Origin: Luteimonas fraxinea
GTDB lineage: Bacteria; Pseudomonadota; Gammaproteobacteria; Xanthomonadales; Xanthomonadaceae
Assembly: GCF_021233355.1 (NCBI RefSeq)
Contig: NZ_CP089507.1
Span: forward strand, 3,845,001-3,909,000
Direction of reading: 5' to 3'
Length of the DNA: 64,000 nt
Shown piece by piece: positions 55,717 through 64,000 of the stretch; the stretch's first letter is position 1; each line of letters begins with the position of its first letter. Under the pieces are notes generated by a model that worked only from the letters and a program-made list of their open reading frames with translations, was not told the origin of the DNA and searched no databases. The position numbers and the translations under genes are program-made.

Positions 55717-57324
55717 TCACATCCGGAAGATGCCGAACTTCGTCTCTTCGTTCGGTGCGTTCAATGCCGCCGACAGGGCCAGCCCCAATGCGCGACGGGT
55801 CTTGGCCGGATCGATGATGCCGTCGTCCCACAGTCGTGCGCTGGCGTAGTACGGATGCCCCTGCTGCTCGAACTGCTCGCGGATCGGGGCCTTGAACGCA
55901 TCCTCGTCTTCCGCAGACCACGTGCCGCCCTTGGCTTCGATGCCATCGCGGCGCACGGTGGCCAGCACGCCGGCCGCCTGTTCGCCGCCCATCACGCCGA
56001 TGCGCGCGTTGGGCCACATCCACAGGAAGCGCGGCGAATACGCACGGCCGTTCATGCCGTAATTGCCGGCGCCGAAACTGCCGCCGATGACGACGGTGAA
56101 CTTCGGCACCTTCGCGCAGGCCACCGCGGTGACCAGCTTGGCGCCATCACGCGCGATGCCGCCGTTCTCGTACTTCTTGCCCACCATGAAGCCGGTGATG
56201 TTCTGCAGGAACAGCAGCGGAATGCCGCGTTTGGCGCACAGTTCCACGAAGTGCGCGCCCTTGAGCGCGCTCTCGGAGAACAGGATGCCGTTGTTGGCGA
56301 CGATGCCGATCGGGTAGCCGTGCAGATGCGCGAAGCCGGTGACCAGCGTGGTGCCGTAGCGCGCCTTGAATTCGTCGAAGCGCGAGCCATCGACCAGCCG
56401 CGCGATCACTTCGCGCACGTCATATGGTTTACGCGTATCGGCCGGAATCACGCCGTAGAGTTCTTCGGCCGGATACGCCGGCTCTTCAGACGGCTGCGTT
56501 AGCAGTTCGCCCTGCTTGCGCCAGTTGAGCGAGGCCACGATGTCGCGCACGCGCGCCAGTGCATCGAGGTCGTCTTCGGCGAAGTGATCGGCCACGCCCG
56601 AGATGCGCGTGTGCACGTCGGCGCCGCCCAGCGATTCTGCGTCCACTTCCTCACCCGTCGCGGCCTTCACCAGCGGCGGACCGCCGAGGAAGATCGTGCC
56701 CTGTTCCTTGACGATCACCGTCTCGTCGCTCATCGCCGGCACGTAAGCGCCGCCGGCGGTGCACGAGCCCATGACGCAGGCGATCTGCGGAATGCCCTGC
56801 GCCGAGAGATTGGCCTGGTTGTAGAAGATCCGGCCGAAATGATCGCGGTCCGGAAACACCTCGTCCTGCATCGGCAGGAACGCGCCACCGGAATCGACCA
56901 GATAGATGCACGGCAGGCGGTTCTGCTGCGCGATCTCCTGCGCACGCAGATGCTTCTTCACCGTGATCGGGTAATAGGTGCCGCCCTTCACCGTCGCATC
57001 GTTGGCGACGATCATGCATTCGACGCCGCTGACCAGGCCGATACCGGCGACGACACCCGCGCTGGGCACCTCGCCGCCATACATGCCGTGCGCCGCCATC
57101 GGCGCGACCTCGAGGAACGGCGCGCCGGGATCGATCAGTGCATCGATGCGATCGCGCACCAGCAGCTTGCCGCGCTTGCGGTGCTTCTCGCGCGCGGCTT
57201 CGCTGCCGCCCTGGGCGATGCGCGCATGCGTGGCGCGCAGATCGTCGAGCGCCGTCTGCATCGCAGCGGCATTGGTCTGGAAACTCTCACCGGCCGGATC
57301 GATCCGGCTCTGCAGGATGGCCAT
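55717..57324 (-). CDS. mccB: Methylcrotonyl-CoA carboxylase beta (carboxyltransferase) subunit
   Basis: 535 residues. [46 protein letters not shown] (in two parts), [16 protein letters not shown] and [40 protein letters not shown] (C-terminal domain) are typical of MccB. It carboxylates 3-methylcrotonyl-CoA using the biotin of MccA. It lies 10 bp after the isovaleryl-CoA dehydrogenase gene and 23 bp before liuC. Confidence 0.95.
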   Translation of the reverse strand: MAILQSRIDPAGESFQTNAAAMQTALDDLRATHARIAQGGSEAAREKHRKRGKLLVRDRIDALIDPGAPFLEVAPMAAHGMYGGEVPSAGVVAGIGLVSGVECMIVANDATVKGGTYYPITVKKHLRAQEIAQQNRLPCIYLVDSGGAFLPMQDEVFPDRDHFGRIFYNQANLSAQGIPQIACVMGSCTAGGAYVPAMSDETVIVKEQGTIFLGGPPLVKAATGEEVDAESLGGADVHTRISGVADHFAEDDLDALARVRDIVASLNWRKQGELLTQPSEEPAYPAEELYGVIPADTRKPYDVREVIARLVDGSRFDEFKARYGTTLVTGFAHLHGYPIGIVANNGILFSESALKGAHFVELCAKRGIPLLFLQNITGFMVGKKYENGGIARDGAKLVTAVACAKVPKFTVVIGGSFGAGNYGMNGRAYSPRFLWMWPNARIGVMGGEQAAGVLATVRRDGIEAKGGTWSAEDEDAFKAPIREQFEQQGHPYYASARLWDDGIIDPAKTRRALGLALSAALNAPNEETKFGIFRM

Positions 57325-57334
57325 CGGTGCTCCT

Positions 57335-58498
57335 TCAGCTGGTCTGGCGGAACAGTTCGCGGCCGATCAGCATGCGCCGGATCTCCGACGTGCCGGCGCC
57401 GATCTCGTAGAGCTTGGCGTCACGCCACAGGCGGCCCACCGGGTATTCATTGATGTAGCCGTTGCCGCCCAGCGCCTGGATCGCCTGCCCGGCCAGCCAC
57501 GTTGCCTTCTCGGCCGCGTAGAGGATCACGCCGGCGGCGTCCTGACGGGTGATCTTGCCGGCGTCGGCCGCCTTCGCCACCGCGTACACGTAGGCGCGGC
57601 AGGCGTTGTAGGCGACATACATGTCGGCGACCTTGCCCTGCATCAGCTGGAAGTTGCCGATCGCTTCGCCGAACTGGCTGCGCTCGTGCACGTACGGCAG
57701 CACCGCATCGAGACCCGCGGCCATCAAGCCCAGCGGACCGCCCGACAGCACCAGGCGCTCGTAGTCGAGACCGGACATCAGCACCTTGACGCCGCCGCCG
57801 ACTTCGCCGAGCACGTTCTCGACCGGCACTTCGCAATCCTCGAACACCAGCTCGCAGGTATCCGACGACCGCATGCCGAGCTTGTCGAGCTTCTGCGCAG
57901 TCGAAAAACCCTTGAAGCCCTTCTCGATGATGAAAGTGGTGATGCCCTTCGGGCCGGCATCGGGATCGGTCTTGGCGTAGACCACCAGCACGTCGGCGGT
58001 CGGGCCGTTGGTGATCCACATCTTGTTGCCGTTGAGCACGTAGCGGTCGCCGCGCAGTTCCGCGCGCAGCTTCATGCCCACCACGTCCGAACCCGCGCCC
58101 GGCTCGCTCATCGCCAGCGCGCCCACGTACTCGCCGCTGCACAGCTTCGGCAGGTACTGCTGCTTCTGCGCTTCGCTGGCGTTCTTGCGCAGCTGGTTGA
58201 GGCACAGGTTGGAGTGCGCGCCGTAGGACAGACCGATGCCGCCCGAGGCCCGCGAGATCTCCTCCATCGCGACCACGTGGGCCAGATAGCCGAGGCCCGT
58301 GCCGCCGTATTCTTCTTCGACGGTGATGCCCAGCAGGCCCTGCGCGCCGAGCTTGGTCCACAGCGCGTGCGGGAACTGGTTGGCCTCGTCGGCATGCGTG
58401 GCGAGGGGCGCGATCTCCTGCGCGGCGAAGTCCTGCACGGACTCGCGGATCATCTCGATCTCTTCGCCGAGTTGGAAATCGATGGACGGAATACGCAT
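57335..58498 (-). CDS. ivd: Isovaleryl-CoA dehydrogenase
   Basis: 387 residues of acyl-CoA dehydrogenase. FAD/substrate motifs [14 protein letters not shown] and [16 protein letters not shown]; the catalytic Glu247 sits in [12 protein letters not shown], the helix position diagnostic of isovaleryl-CoA rather than straight-chain dehydrogenases; C-terminal [16 protein letters not shown]. First gene of the liu operon (liuA). ATG 58498 gives the family start [13 protein letters not shown]. Divergent from the TetR gene at 58631. Confidence 0.95.
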   Translation of the reverse strand: MRIPSIDFQLGEEIEMIRESVQDFAAQEIAPLATHADEANQFPHALWTKLGAQGLLGITVEEEYGGTGLGYLAHVVAMEEISRASGGIGLSYGAHSNLCLNQLRKNASEAQKQQYLPKLCSGEYVGALAMSEPGAGSDVVGMKLRAELRGDRYVLNGNKMWITNGPTADVLVVYAKTDPDAGPKGITTFIIEKGFKGFSTAQKLDKLGMRSSDTCELVFEDCEVPVENVLGEVGGGVKVLMSGLDYERLVLSGGPLGLMAAGLDAVLPYVHERSQFGEAIGNFQLMQGKVADMYVAYNACRAYVYAVAKAADAGKITRQDAAGVILYAAEKATWLAGQAIQALGGNGYINEYPVGRLWRDAKLYEIGAGTSEIRRMLIGRELFRQTS

Positions 58499-58590
58499 GC
58501 TGGACTCCAGGTTCCCGGGGACGACGACCCGCATGGCATCGCGCCTGCGCAGTGGTCCCGATCGGCACAGGCTAGCGGGTTCGAGGCAAG

Positions 58591-58618
58591 AATTGAACTA
58601 ATATTCAAAAATTGAACT
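58591..58618. promoter_or_regulatory. Repeat element between ivd and the TetR gene, likely operator
   Basis: AATTGAACT occurs twice (58591-58599 and 58610-58618) around TTCAA, so the stretch contains overlapping dyads TTGAA-N6-TTCAA and TTCAA-AAA-TTGAA. It is the only AT-rich patch in the 132-bp gap between the divergent starts. Confidence 0.6.
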
Positions 58619-58630
58619 GAGGATCACGTT

Positions 58631-59245
58631 TTGAGCTACCGGCGTTCGGACCTGATGGAAGAGCGGATGACCCGCAACCGCGAGCGGATCGTCCACGCCG
58701 CGCGCACGCTGGTGTCCGTGGGCGGCTTCCGCGAGGCCCAGGTGGCCGCCGTCGCCGCCGAGGCCGGCGTATCGACCGGGCTGATCTACCGTTACTTCCC
58801 GTCCAAGACGGAACTGTTCGTCGAAGTGCTGACCATCGCCATCGACGCCGAGATCGTGATTCTGCGCGGCGCGGCCGCTGCCCACACCGACGCCCGAGAC
58901 CAGTTGGGCGCCGCCATCGAAGCCTTCGTGCGCCGCGCCCTCGCCGGCCCGGCCCTGGCCTACGCCTTCATCGCCGAGCCTGTGGACCCCGAAGTGGACG
59001 CCGAACGTATCCGCGGCCGCCGTCGCTTCGGCGAAGTCTTCCGCGACATCCTGCTGGCCGGCATCGAACGCAAAGAATTCCCCGCCCAGGACGCCGACGT
59101 CACCGCCGCCTGCATCGTCGGCGCGTTCACCGAAGCGCTGGTCGGGCCGGTGGCGCCGATCCTGAAAGAGAAGACGTCCGGGCCGGCGCAGTTGGTGGAG
59201 TCGATCCGGGAGGTGTGTTTGCGGGCGGCGGGGTCGGTCGGATAG
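58631..59245 (+). CDS. TetR/AcrR family regulator of the liu operon
   Basis: 204 residues from TTG 58631. Helix-turn-helix RERIVHAARTLVSVGGF, VAAVAAEAGVSTGLIYRYFPSKTELFVEVL, then a long ligand-binding helical domain. AGGA 7 bases before the TTG supports that start; ATG 58655 is the alternative. It is divergent from ivd and probably represses the leucine operon, as TetR-type LiuQ is predicted to do in other proteobacteria. Inducer unknown, perhaps a pathway acyl-CoA. Confidence 0.85.
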   Translation: MSYRRSDLMEERMTRNRERIVHAARTLVSVGGFREAQVAAVAAEAGVSTGLIYRYFPSKTELFVEVLTIAIDAEIVILRGAAAAHTDARDQLGAAIEAFVRRALAGPALAYAFIAEPVDPEVDAERIRGRRRFGEVFRDILLAGIERKEFPAQDADVTAACIVGAFTEALVGPVAPILKEKTSGPAQLVESIREVCLRAAGSVG

Positions 59246-59509
59246 CACTTGGTGGTTGCCAGGCCGAATTTGGATTGTGGCGAAGCGCTACATCGAGTTC
59301 GCTGAATTCCCGCCTTGCGACGTTGCGATCAATGTCCAGATGTTCGGGTTGCGCAAGGGGCGCGGCATCTTCAGAGCGATGCCCCGCTGGCCGAGGTCAC
59401 GTTGCCGAACGCCCGAGACCTGCTCGCCATCCCGCTGTTGCCTCGCGGCATTCGAGATTGGGCGGATCATTTGGGCCGTCGGCATTGCAGGCGCTGTCTC
59501 CTTGCACGT
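59246..59509. other. Gap between the TetR gene and the esterase fusion
   Basis: 264 bp between convergent genes. It is GC-rich with no clear hairpin and no credible gene; short open frames here lack ribosome sites and family features. Confidence 0.4.
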
Positions 59510-61156
59510 TCAAGCGACGCAAGTGCCGCTCTTGTCGAGCGACTCCATACACGCGCCTTTGTGGTCGAAAACCCGCCGCAGGAACTGGGCACCGTCCTCC
59601 AGCGCCTGGCGCGCGATCTTCGACACCTTCACCGCCTCGATGAAGCTGTGTGGCGCTCCGGGATAGACCTTGATCCGCACGTCGTTGCCGGCGGCGAGCA
59701 GCTTCCCGGCCATCGCCATGTTCTGCTCGGTCAGCACGTCGCACTCACCGACGCCGATGAAATACGGCGGCAACCCGTCCACGTCGGCAAGCAGGCCGTG
59801 GGTATAGGGATCGTTACGATCGGCCGGACGCGAGATGTAGTAGTTCCAGAATGTGTCCACCTCGACCGCGGTGAGCATGTCCGCGTCCGTGCCGTAGCGC
59901 CGGCGCGACTGCGCGGACGCATCCGGCGAGAAGCCGGCGAAATAGCTCAACACCGCACCGACCCGATGGCCCTCTCCCGCATCGCGCAGCTTCAGCACCG
60001 CGCCGGTGCTGAGGTTGCCGCCAGCGGAGTCGCCACCAAGTGCCAGCTGCTCGCCGTCCATGCCATACGCGGGCCCGTTCGCGCCCAGCCAGTGGACGAC
60101 ATCGACCACCTGCTCCAGCGCTACCGGATACCGCACCTCGGGCGACAACGCGTAGTCGATGCCGACCACGGCGACACCTGCACGTGCGGCGAGCTCTCGC
60201 ATTACACGGTCATGCGTGTCGAGGCTGAACATCGCCCAGCCGCCCCCGTGCAGGAATGCCAGCGTCGGCTTGGGCGTACCGGGTGCCGGATCGTGGATCC
60301 GCAGCCGCACTGGTCCGTGGCGGGTGTCGGCGAAGATCTCTTCGGTGCGCGCCATCACCGGACCGCCCTCGCGCCATGGGCGACGCACCTGCTCGACGAT
60401 CTCACGCAGCGCGGGCCAACCCAGCGCGCGCCCACCCACCAGGCGCCTGCCCTCGGCGATCACGCTGTCGATGAAACCGGCGATCTCCGGATCGAGCGGC
60501 TGCGCACGCGGTTCGATCGACGCGATGGCGTCGGCGCCGCGACCGTTGTCGAAGCGGCGCATCCACGTGGCCAGCGGCAATTGGCCGGTATTCCACAGGC
60601 CGCGCAGGATGTCGTCGAATACATCATCGCGTTCGTCCTGGCCCAGCTTGAACGTCGCGCGCGTGTCGCGTATGTGGGCGTGGAATCCGACCACGTATTC
60701 GCGCAACGACAGATAGCGCGGCCCCATCTCCTCGACGGCCCACGGTCCCGGGCGACCACGCTCCACGTCGTCGACCAGATGTCGCAACAGGCGATCGGCA
60801 TCTTCTGCGGTATCCCGCAGTTCGACGTCGACCTCGAAGATCACCGTCGTGTAGTTCCAGGTCGGCGCCCGGCTCCGGTCAGCAAACCAGGACGGCGACA
60901 CGTAGCCATGCGGACCGATCAGCAGCACGGTCGCGCGCGGATCGTCGGCAAACGCTTTCCACTGCGGATTGGATCGGCCGAAGTGGCCCAGCAGACGCAG
61001 GGGCTGCCCGTCTGCATCGCATTCGACTTGAACCGGCAACGGCGTGGCCGACAGGCTGCCGGCAGGGCCGGAAACGATCCAGGCCAGCGGCTGAGCGGCG
61101 ACCAGGTCGGCCACGTCCCGGGAGGTACGCGGCTGGAAAAGCGGGAGAGCGGACAT
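59510..61156 (-). CDS. PaiB-like FMN-binding domain fused to an HSL-type esterase
   Basis: 548 residues. Residues 1-195 follow the PaiB FMN-binding split-barrel pattern: LGHFGRSNPQWKAF, LIGPHGYVSPSWFADRSRAPTWNYTTV, GRPGPWAVEEM and FKLGQDERDDVFDDIL. From about 215 an alpha/beta hydrolase of the hormone-sensitive lipase type begins: oxyanion HGGGW (303-307), nucleophile Ser377 in GGDSAGGN, acid in VGECDVLTEQ and His in PGAPHSFIE. The two parts are usually separate proteins; PaiB proteins are described as regulators or oxidases and HSL esterases cleave short acyl esters. The frame is open throughout. The amidase gene lies 30 bp upstream on the same strand. Confidence 0.83.
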   Translation of the reverse strand: MSALPLFQPRTSRDVADLVAAQPLAWIVSGPAGSLSATPLPVQVECDADGQPLRLLGHFGRSNPQWKAFADDPRATVLLIGPHGYVSPSWFADRSRAPTWNYTTVIFEVDVELRDTAEDADRLLRHLVDDVERGRPGPWAVEEMGPRYLSLREYVVGFHAHIRDTRATFKLGQDERDDVFDDILRGLWNTGQLPLATWMRRFDNGRGADAIASIEPRAQPLDPEIAGFIDSVIAEGRRLVGGRALGWPALREIVEQVRRPWREGGPVMARTEEIFADTRHGPVRLRIHDPAPGTPKPTLAFLHGGGWAMFSLDTHDRVMRELAARAGVAVVGIDYALSPEVRYPVALEQVVDVVHWLGANGPAYGMDGEQLALGGDSAGGNLSTGAVLKLRDAGEGHRVGAVLSYFAGFSPDASAQSRRRYGTDADMLTAVEVDTFWNYYISRPADRNDPYTHGLLADVDGLPPYFIGVGECDVLTEQNMAMAGKLLAAGNDVRIKVYPGAPHSFIEAVKVSKIARQALEDGAQFLRRVFDHKGACMESLDKSGTCVA

Positions 61157-61186
61157 GGGGTTTCCGGAAGAGGAGCGGGAATCGGG

Positions 61187-62623
61187 TCAGGCGTCGAACG
61201 CGGCGATCGAATGTGCCGGCCAACGTTCGGCCCAGGGCGCAGCGGCCTCGAGTTCGTAGGCAAGCGCAAGCAACAGGTCCTCTTGGCCGCGGTCGGCGGC
61301 GAACATGCTGCCGATCGGCAGACCATCACTGCTGTGCGAAAGCGGCAGGGAGATTGCCGGCGTGCCGGCCATGTTCTGCAGCGGGGTGTAGTCGATCCAC
61401 GCGAACATTGTCTGCATCAGGGCGTCCAGCGGGACGTCCGGGGCGAACGTGCCCAGCAACGGGGGCGGTGCGCTGGTCACCGGACTCAGCACGACGTCGT
61501 ACCGGCTGAAGAACGTCGACATCTGCGCCGGCAATTGTGCGATCTGCCGGTAAATGCCTTCGAGTGCGGAGGTCGGTAAACCGGCGGCACGTGCGGCCAG
61601 TCCCAGCGTCCATGGCTCCAACGCATCCGCGGCGCGGCGTCCGCCGAGTAGCGCACACGCTGCTTCGGTAGCGTCGGCAGCCAGGTGCGACCACAAGTCC
61701 TCGAACGCGGTCAGCAACAGATCACCGTCGACCGGCCACTGCGCGGACTCAACGTGGTGACCGAGCGACGCACACAGATCCGCCGTCGAGGCGATTGCGC
61801 CACGCACATCGGTATGGGGAGCTGCGCCACGCAGACCGGTGTCAATCACCGCCATGCGCAGACGCCGTGCAGCCGGCTGCCGCACCATTGGCCTCGCCGA
61901 GTGCGGATGGGTGGCAGCGAACGCCCAAGCGGCGTCGCGCACGGTACGCGCGTGCAGGCTGTCGGCAACGAGCAGGTCCTCAGCCAGATGCCGACCGCGC
62001 ACACGCACGGTGCTGTCGCGACCCGGTTTCAATCCCACGACGCCGCAGCATGAAGATGGCAGCCGTATCGACCCGCCCCCGTCGCTGCCGTGCGCCACGG
62101 GCACCAGGCCAGCCGCGACCGCCGCCGCGGCGCCGCCGCTTGAGCCGCCAGGTGAATGTGCCAGCGACCATGGATTGCGGGTGACCGGCCCCTGCAGGGG
62201 TTCGGTGGAGGCGAGCAATCCGAACTCGGGCATCGCCGACTTGCCGACCGCCACCAGTCCCTGCGCCGCGAGACGGTCGACGTACGGATAGCCACGTTGG
62301 ACCAGCACGCCGCTGCGGCTGCGCGAGCCTCCAGTTGTCGGCATACCGGGATAGTCCAGCGAGTCCTTCGGTAACCACGGCACGCCCGCCATCTCGCCAC
62401 GCGTCGCAGTCGCATCGATGGACGCGGCCTCACGTCGAGCCAGTCCGAAGGCGCGATGACTCAGGCTCTGCAACTGTGGTTCCAGCGCTTCGATACGCTG
62501 GATCGCCGCCTCCGTCAGTCCTGCCGCATCGATGTCGCCCGTACGCAGCAGGGCGGCCTGGTCGTGAGCATCGAGACGACCCAGGGCGAAAGCGTCGGCG
62601 CGGGTGAGTGTGGTGCGTGACAT
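61187..62623 (-). CDS. Amidase signature family hydrolase
   Basis: 478 residues. The Ser-cisSer-Lys triad is present: Lys in VPWLPKDSLDYPG, the glycine/serine-rich HSPGGSSGGAAAAVAAG, and DGGGSIRLPSSCCGVVGLKP with the acylated Ser. The C-terminal part (YTPLQNMAGTPAISLPLS) is typical. Substrates of this family range from aryl amides to 6-aminohexanoate cyclic dimer and cannot be predicted. Between a permease and an esterase fusion on one strand, so the three may form an uptake and cleavage unit. Confidence 0.9.
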   Translation of the reverse strand: MSRTTLTRADAFALGRLDAHDQAALLRTGDIDAAGLTEAAIQRIEALEPQLQSLSHRAFGLARREAASIDATATRGEMAGVPWLPKDSLDYPGMPTTGGSRSRSGVLVQRGYPYVDRLAAQGLVAVGKSAMPEFGLLASTEPLQGPVTRNPWSLAHSPGGSSGGAAAAVAAGLVPVAHGSDGGGSIRLPSSCCGVVGLKPGRDSTVRVRGRHLAEDLLVADSLHARTVRDAAWAFAATHPHSARPMVRQPAARRLRMAVIDTGLRGAAPHTDVRGAIASTADLCASLGHHVESAQWPVDGDLLLTAFEDLWSHLAADATEAACALLGGRRAADALEPWTLGLAARAAGLPTSALEGIYRQIAQLPAQMSTFFSRYDVVLSPVTSAPPPLLGTFAPDVPLDALMQTMFAWIDYTPLQNMAGTPAISLPLSHSSDGLPIGSMFAADRGQEDLLLALAYELEAAAPWAERWPAHSIAAFDA

Positions 62624-62661
62624 GCGGGATTCCGGCAAAAGTGGCAAACGAAACGCGTCAA

Positions 62662-64000
62662 TCACGCCGTACGTCGGCGTGATCTGGCACGCCCGTAGAA
62701 GCGGTAGATCAGCCCGCCAGTCAGCGCGTACACGAGCAGCAGGAAGACCGGCAGCAAATCGCCGGCCAGCGCTTGCTGCATGAGGTCCAGCGCTACCGGC
62801 AACGTCATCGCGAAACTCAGGACGGTAGCGCCGACCGGGACGACGCCGAACCAGATGCCGAAGAGGCGGACGCCGCCAAGTGGTACCCGGAAGCGGCCGA
62901 TCCGCTCGGGCTCGGTGCTTCGGATCCGGATCAGGCTGATCGCGACCATCGCGAACATCAGCGCGACACCGAACGAGATCAGGTCGGCCATGACCGAGAT
63001 CGGCAGCAGCGCGGCGTTGATCGCGGCCAGCGCGGCGAGCAGCAGGTTGGCGCCCGCGAGGCTGTTGCGTACCGGGTGCAGGCGGCTGAAGAGATCGGGC
63101 AGCAGGCCGTCGCGGGACATCGCGTAGCAGACCCGCGAATGGCCGAAGGCGTTGGCGAGCAACACGGACGCCAGCCCCGCGAGCGCGCCGATCTTGATCA
63201 CCACCGCGAACTGGGGCCACCCGATGCGGTCGACCGCGAGGGCGATGGGATCGGGCACGTCGAGGTCGCGAAACGGAACAAGGCCGGTCAGGACGATCGC
63301 TGCCAGCACGTACAACGTCGCGCAGATCGCCAGGGAACCGAGGATGCCGATCGGCACATCGCGCTGCGGATTACGGGTTTCCGCTGCGGCCGTCGATACG
63401 GTCTCGAATCCGAGGAATGCGAAGAACAGCAACGCAGCGGCACGCATCACGCCTTCCCAGCCGTAGGTGAAGCCACCTTCGTTGGGCGGCACGAACGGTG
63501 TCCAGTTGGCAGGATCGACTTCGGTCGCACCCACGGTAATGAAGGCAACAAGCACCAGCACCTTCACTACCACGAGGATGGTGTTGGCCAGCGAAGAGCG
63601 TGACGTACCCATCGCGACGATCGCACCTGCACACAGCACCGCGAACGCGGCGACGAGATTCGTATGTCCGGTGACCGTGAGCGACGCGCCGTTTGTGGCC
63701 GGCAGCAATTGGATTGCAGGCGTGGAGATCGCGACCGGTAACACGATGCCAAGGTCCCCTAGCAGGCTGCCGAGATACCCGGAGAACCCCACCGCCAGCA
63801 GCGAGGCCGCCACGCTGAATTCCAGAAACAGCAGCCAGCCCAACGCCCACGCCGGACCGATGCCGAGCGTGTGCTTGCAATAGCTGTAGGCCGAGCCGGA
63901 CTCCGGCACGCTCGACGACAACTCCGCGTAGCACAGGCCAACCAGCAGACAGGCCACGCCGGCGATCACGAACGACACCGTCACGGCGGGTCCCGCATAC
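62662..64000 (-). CDS. APC family amino acid permease (5' end outside window)
   Basis: 445 residues visible; the frame runs off the window edge, so the first membrane helix and start are missing. About 11 helices remain. GVACLLVGLCYAELSSSVPESGSAYSY is the helix 2-3 region of cationic amino acid/APC transporters, followed by FFAFLGFETVSTAAAETRNPQRDVPIGI and RDGLLPDLFSRLHPVRNSL. It imports an amino acid or amine by proton symport. It lies 38 bp upstream of the amidase on the same strand, suggesting transport of an amidase substrate. Confidence 0.9.
   Translation of the reverse strand, partial: YAGPAVTVSFVIAGVACLLVGLCYAELSSSVPESGSAYSYCKHTLGIGPAWALGWLLFLEFSVAASLLAVGFSGYLGSLLGDLGIVLPVAISTPAIQLLPATNGASLTVTGHTNLVAAFAVLCAGAIVAMGTSRSSLANTILVVVKVLVLVAFITVGATEVDPANWTPFVPPNEGGFTYGWEGVMRAAALLFFAFLGFETVSTAAAETRNPQRDVPIGILGSLAICATLYVLAAIVLTGLVPFRDLDVPDPIALAVDRIGWPQFAVVIKIGALAGLASVLLANAFGHSRVCYAMSRDGLLPDLFSRLHPVRNSLAGANLLLAALAAINAALLPISVMADLISFGVALMFAMVAISLIRIRSTEPERIGRFRVPLGGVRLFGIWFGVVPVGATVLSFAMTLPVALDLMQQALAGDLLPVFLLLVYALTGGLIYRFYGRARSRRRTA

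Noticed and set aside
61187..63220. A longer 677-residue reading of the amidase gene
   Set aside because: The extra N-terminal 199 residues run antisense-like through the permease gene and lack family similarity; ATG 62623 gives a normal amidase start (MSRTTLTRADAF).

Overview
The window is a high-GC chromosomal segment of a gammaproteobacterium, most likely Xanthomonadaceae/Lysobacteraceae (Xanthomonas, Lysobacter or Luteimonas relatives). The grounds are the lexA2-imuA-imuB-dnaE2 cassette under a Xanthomonas-type LexA2 operator, a copL-copA-copB copper operon, a malonate decarboxylase operon, dispersed REP-like hairpins of the CCCTCACCC...CTCTCCC type, and the protein sequences. This placement is made from memory of these families, not from a database search.

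Layout. 1-5300: housekeeping genes (C-terminal part of FtsK, LolA, a ChaN-like lipoprotein, RarA, two small envelope proteins). 5507-11421: the SOS mutagenesis cassette lexA-imuA-imuB-dnaE2, with a perfect LexA2 box ending at the lexA start codon. 11494-14155: a DUF5829 protein, a methyltransferase and TerC. 14243-22516: a minus-strand malonate utilisation operon mdcA-C-D-E-G-B-H followed by a MatC-type malonate carrier and a GntR regulator. 22739-29561: a fosmidomycin-resistance-like exporter, small secreted and redox proteins, and a TetR regulator divergent from an SDR/quinone oxidoreductase pair.

29594-32069 is the most unusual part. It holds a near-consensus chromosomal dif site (XerC/XerD recombination site, replication terminus). 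Ten bases beyond it sits a transposon-like island of about 2.4 kb, flanked by a 5-bp duplication (GTGGC). The island codes for only a TniB-type AAA+ ATPase and a TniQ-type target selector. No transposase is present, and repeated end motifs of the form CCCTTAACCATGTCG lie at both ends. FtsK, whose gamma domain activates XerCD at dif, is encoded 28 kb away in the same window.

32105-35646: copLAB copper resistance. 35756-35958: tRNA-Glu and tRNA-Ala with a good promoter. 36054-41213: DUF1249, the PEP synthase regulator divergent from ppsA, oligoribonuclease and a DUF2721 protein. 41396-45309: TadA, an FMN reductase, an Fe-S photolyase with a DUF2256 protein, and a LysR regulator.

45658-58498: a branched-chain amino acid degradation region. 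A plus-strand cluster (bkdA1, bkdA2, bkdB, lpd, ilvE) converges on a minus-strand liu-type operon (isovaleryl-CoA dehydrogenase, methylcrotonyl-CoA carboxylase alpha and beta, methylglutaconyl-CoA hydratase, HMG-CoA lyase). Together they cover every step from leucine to acetoacetate plus acetyl-CoA. A TetR regulator (58631-59245) is divergent from the liu operon. 59510-64000: a PaiB-esterase fusion, an amidase and a truncated (window-edge) APC permease, all on the minus strand.
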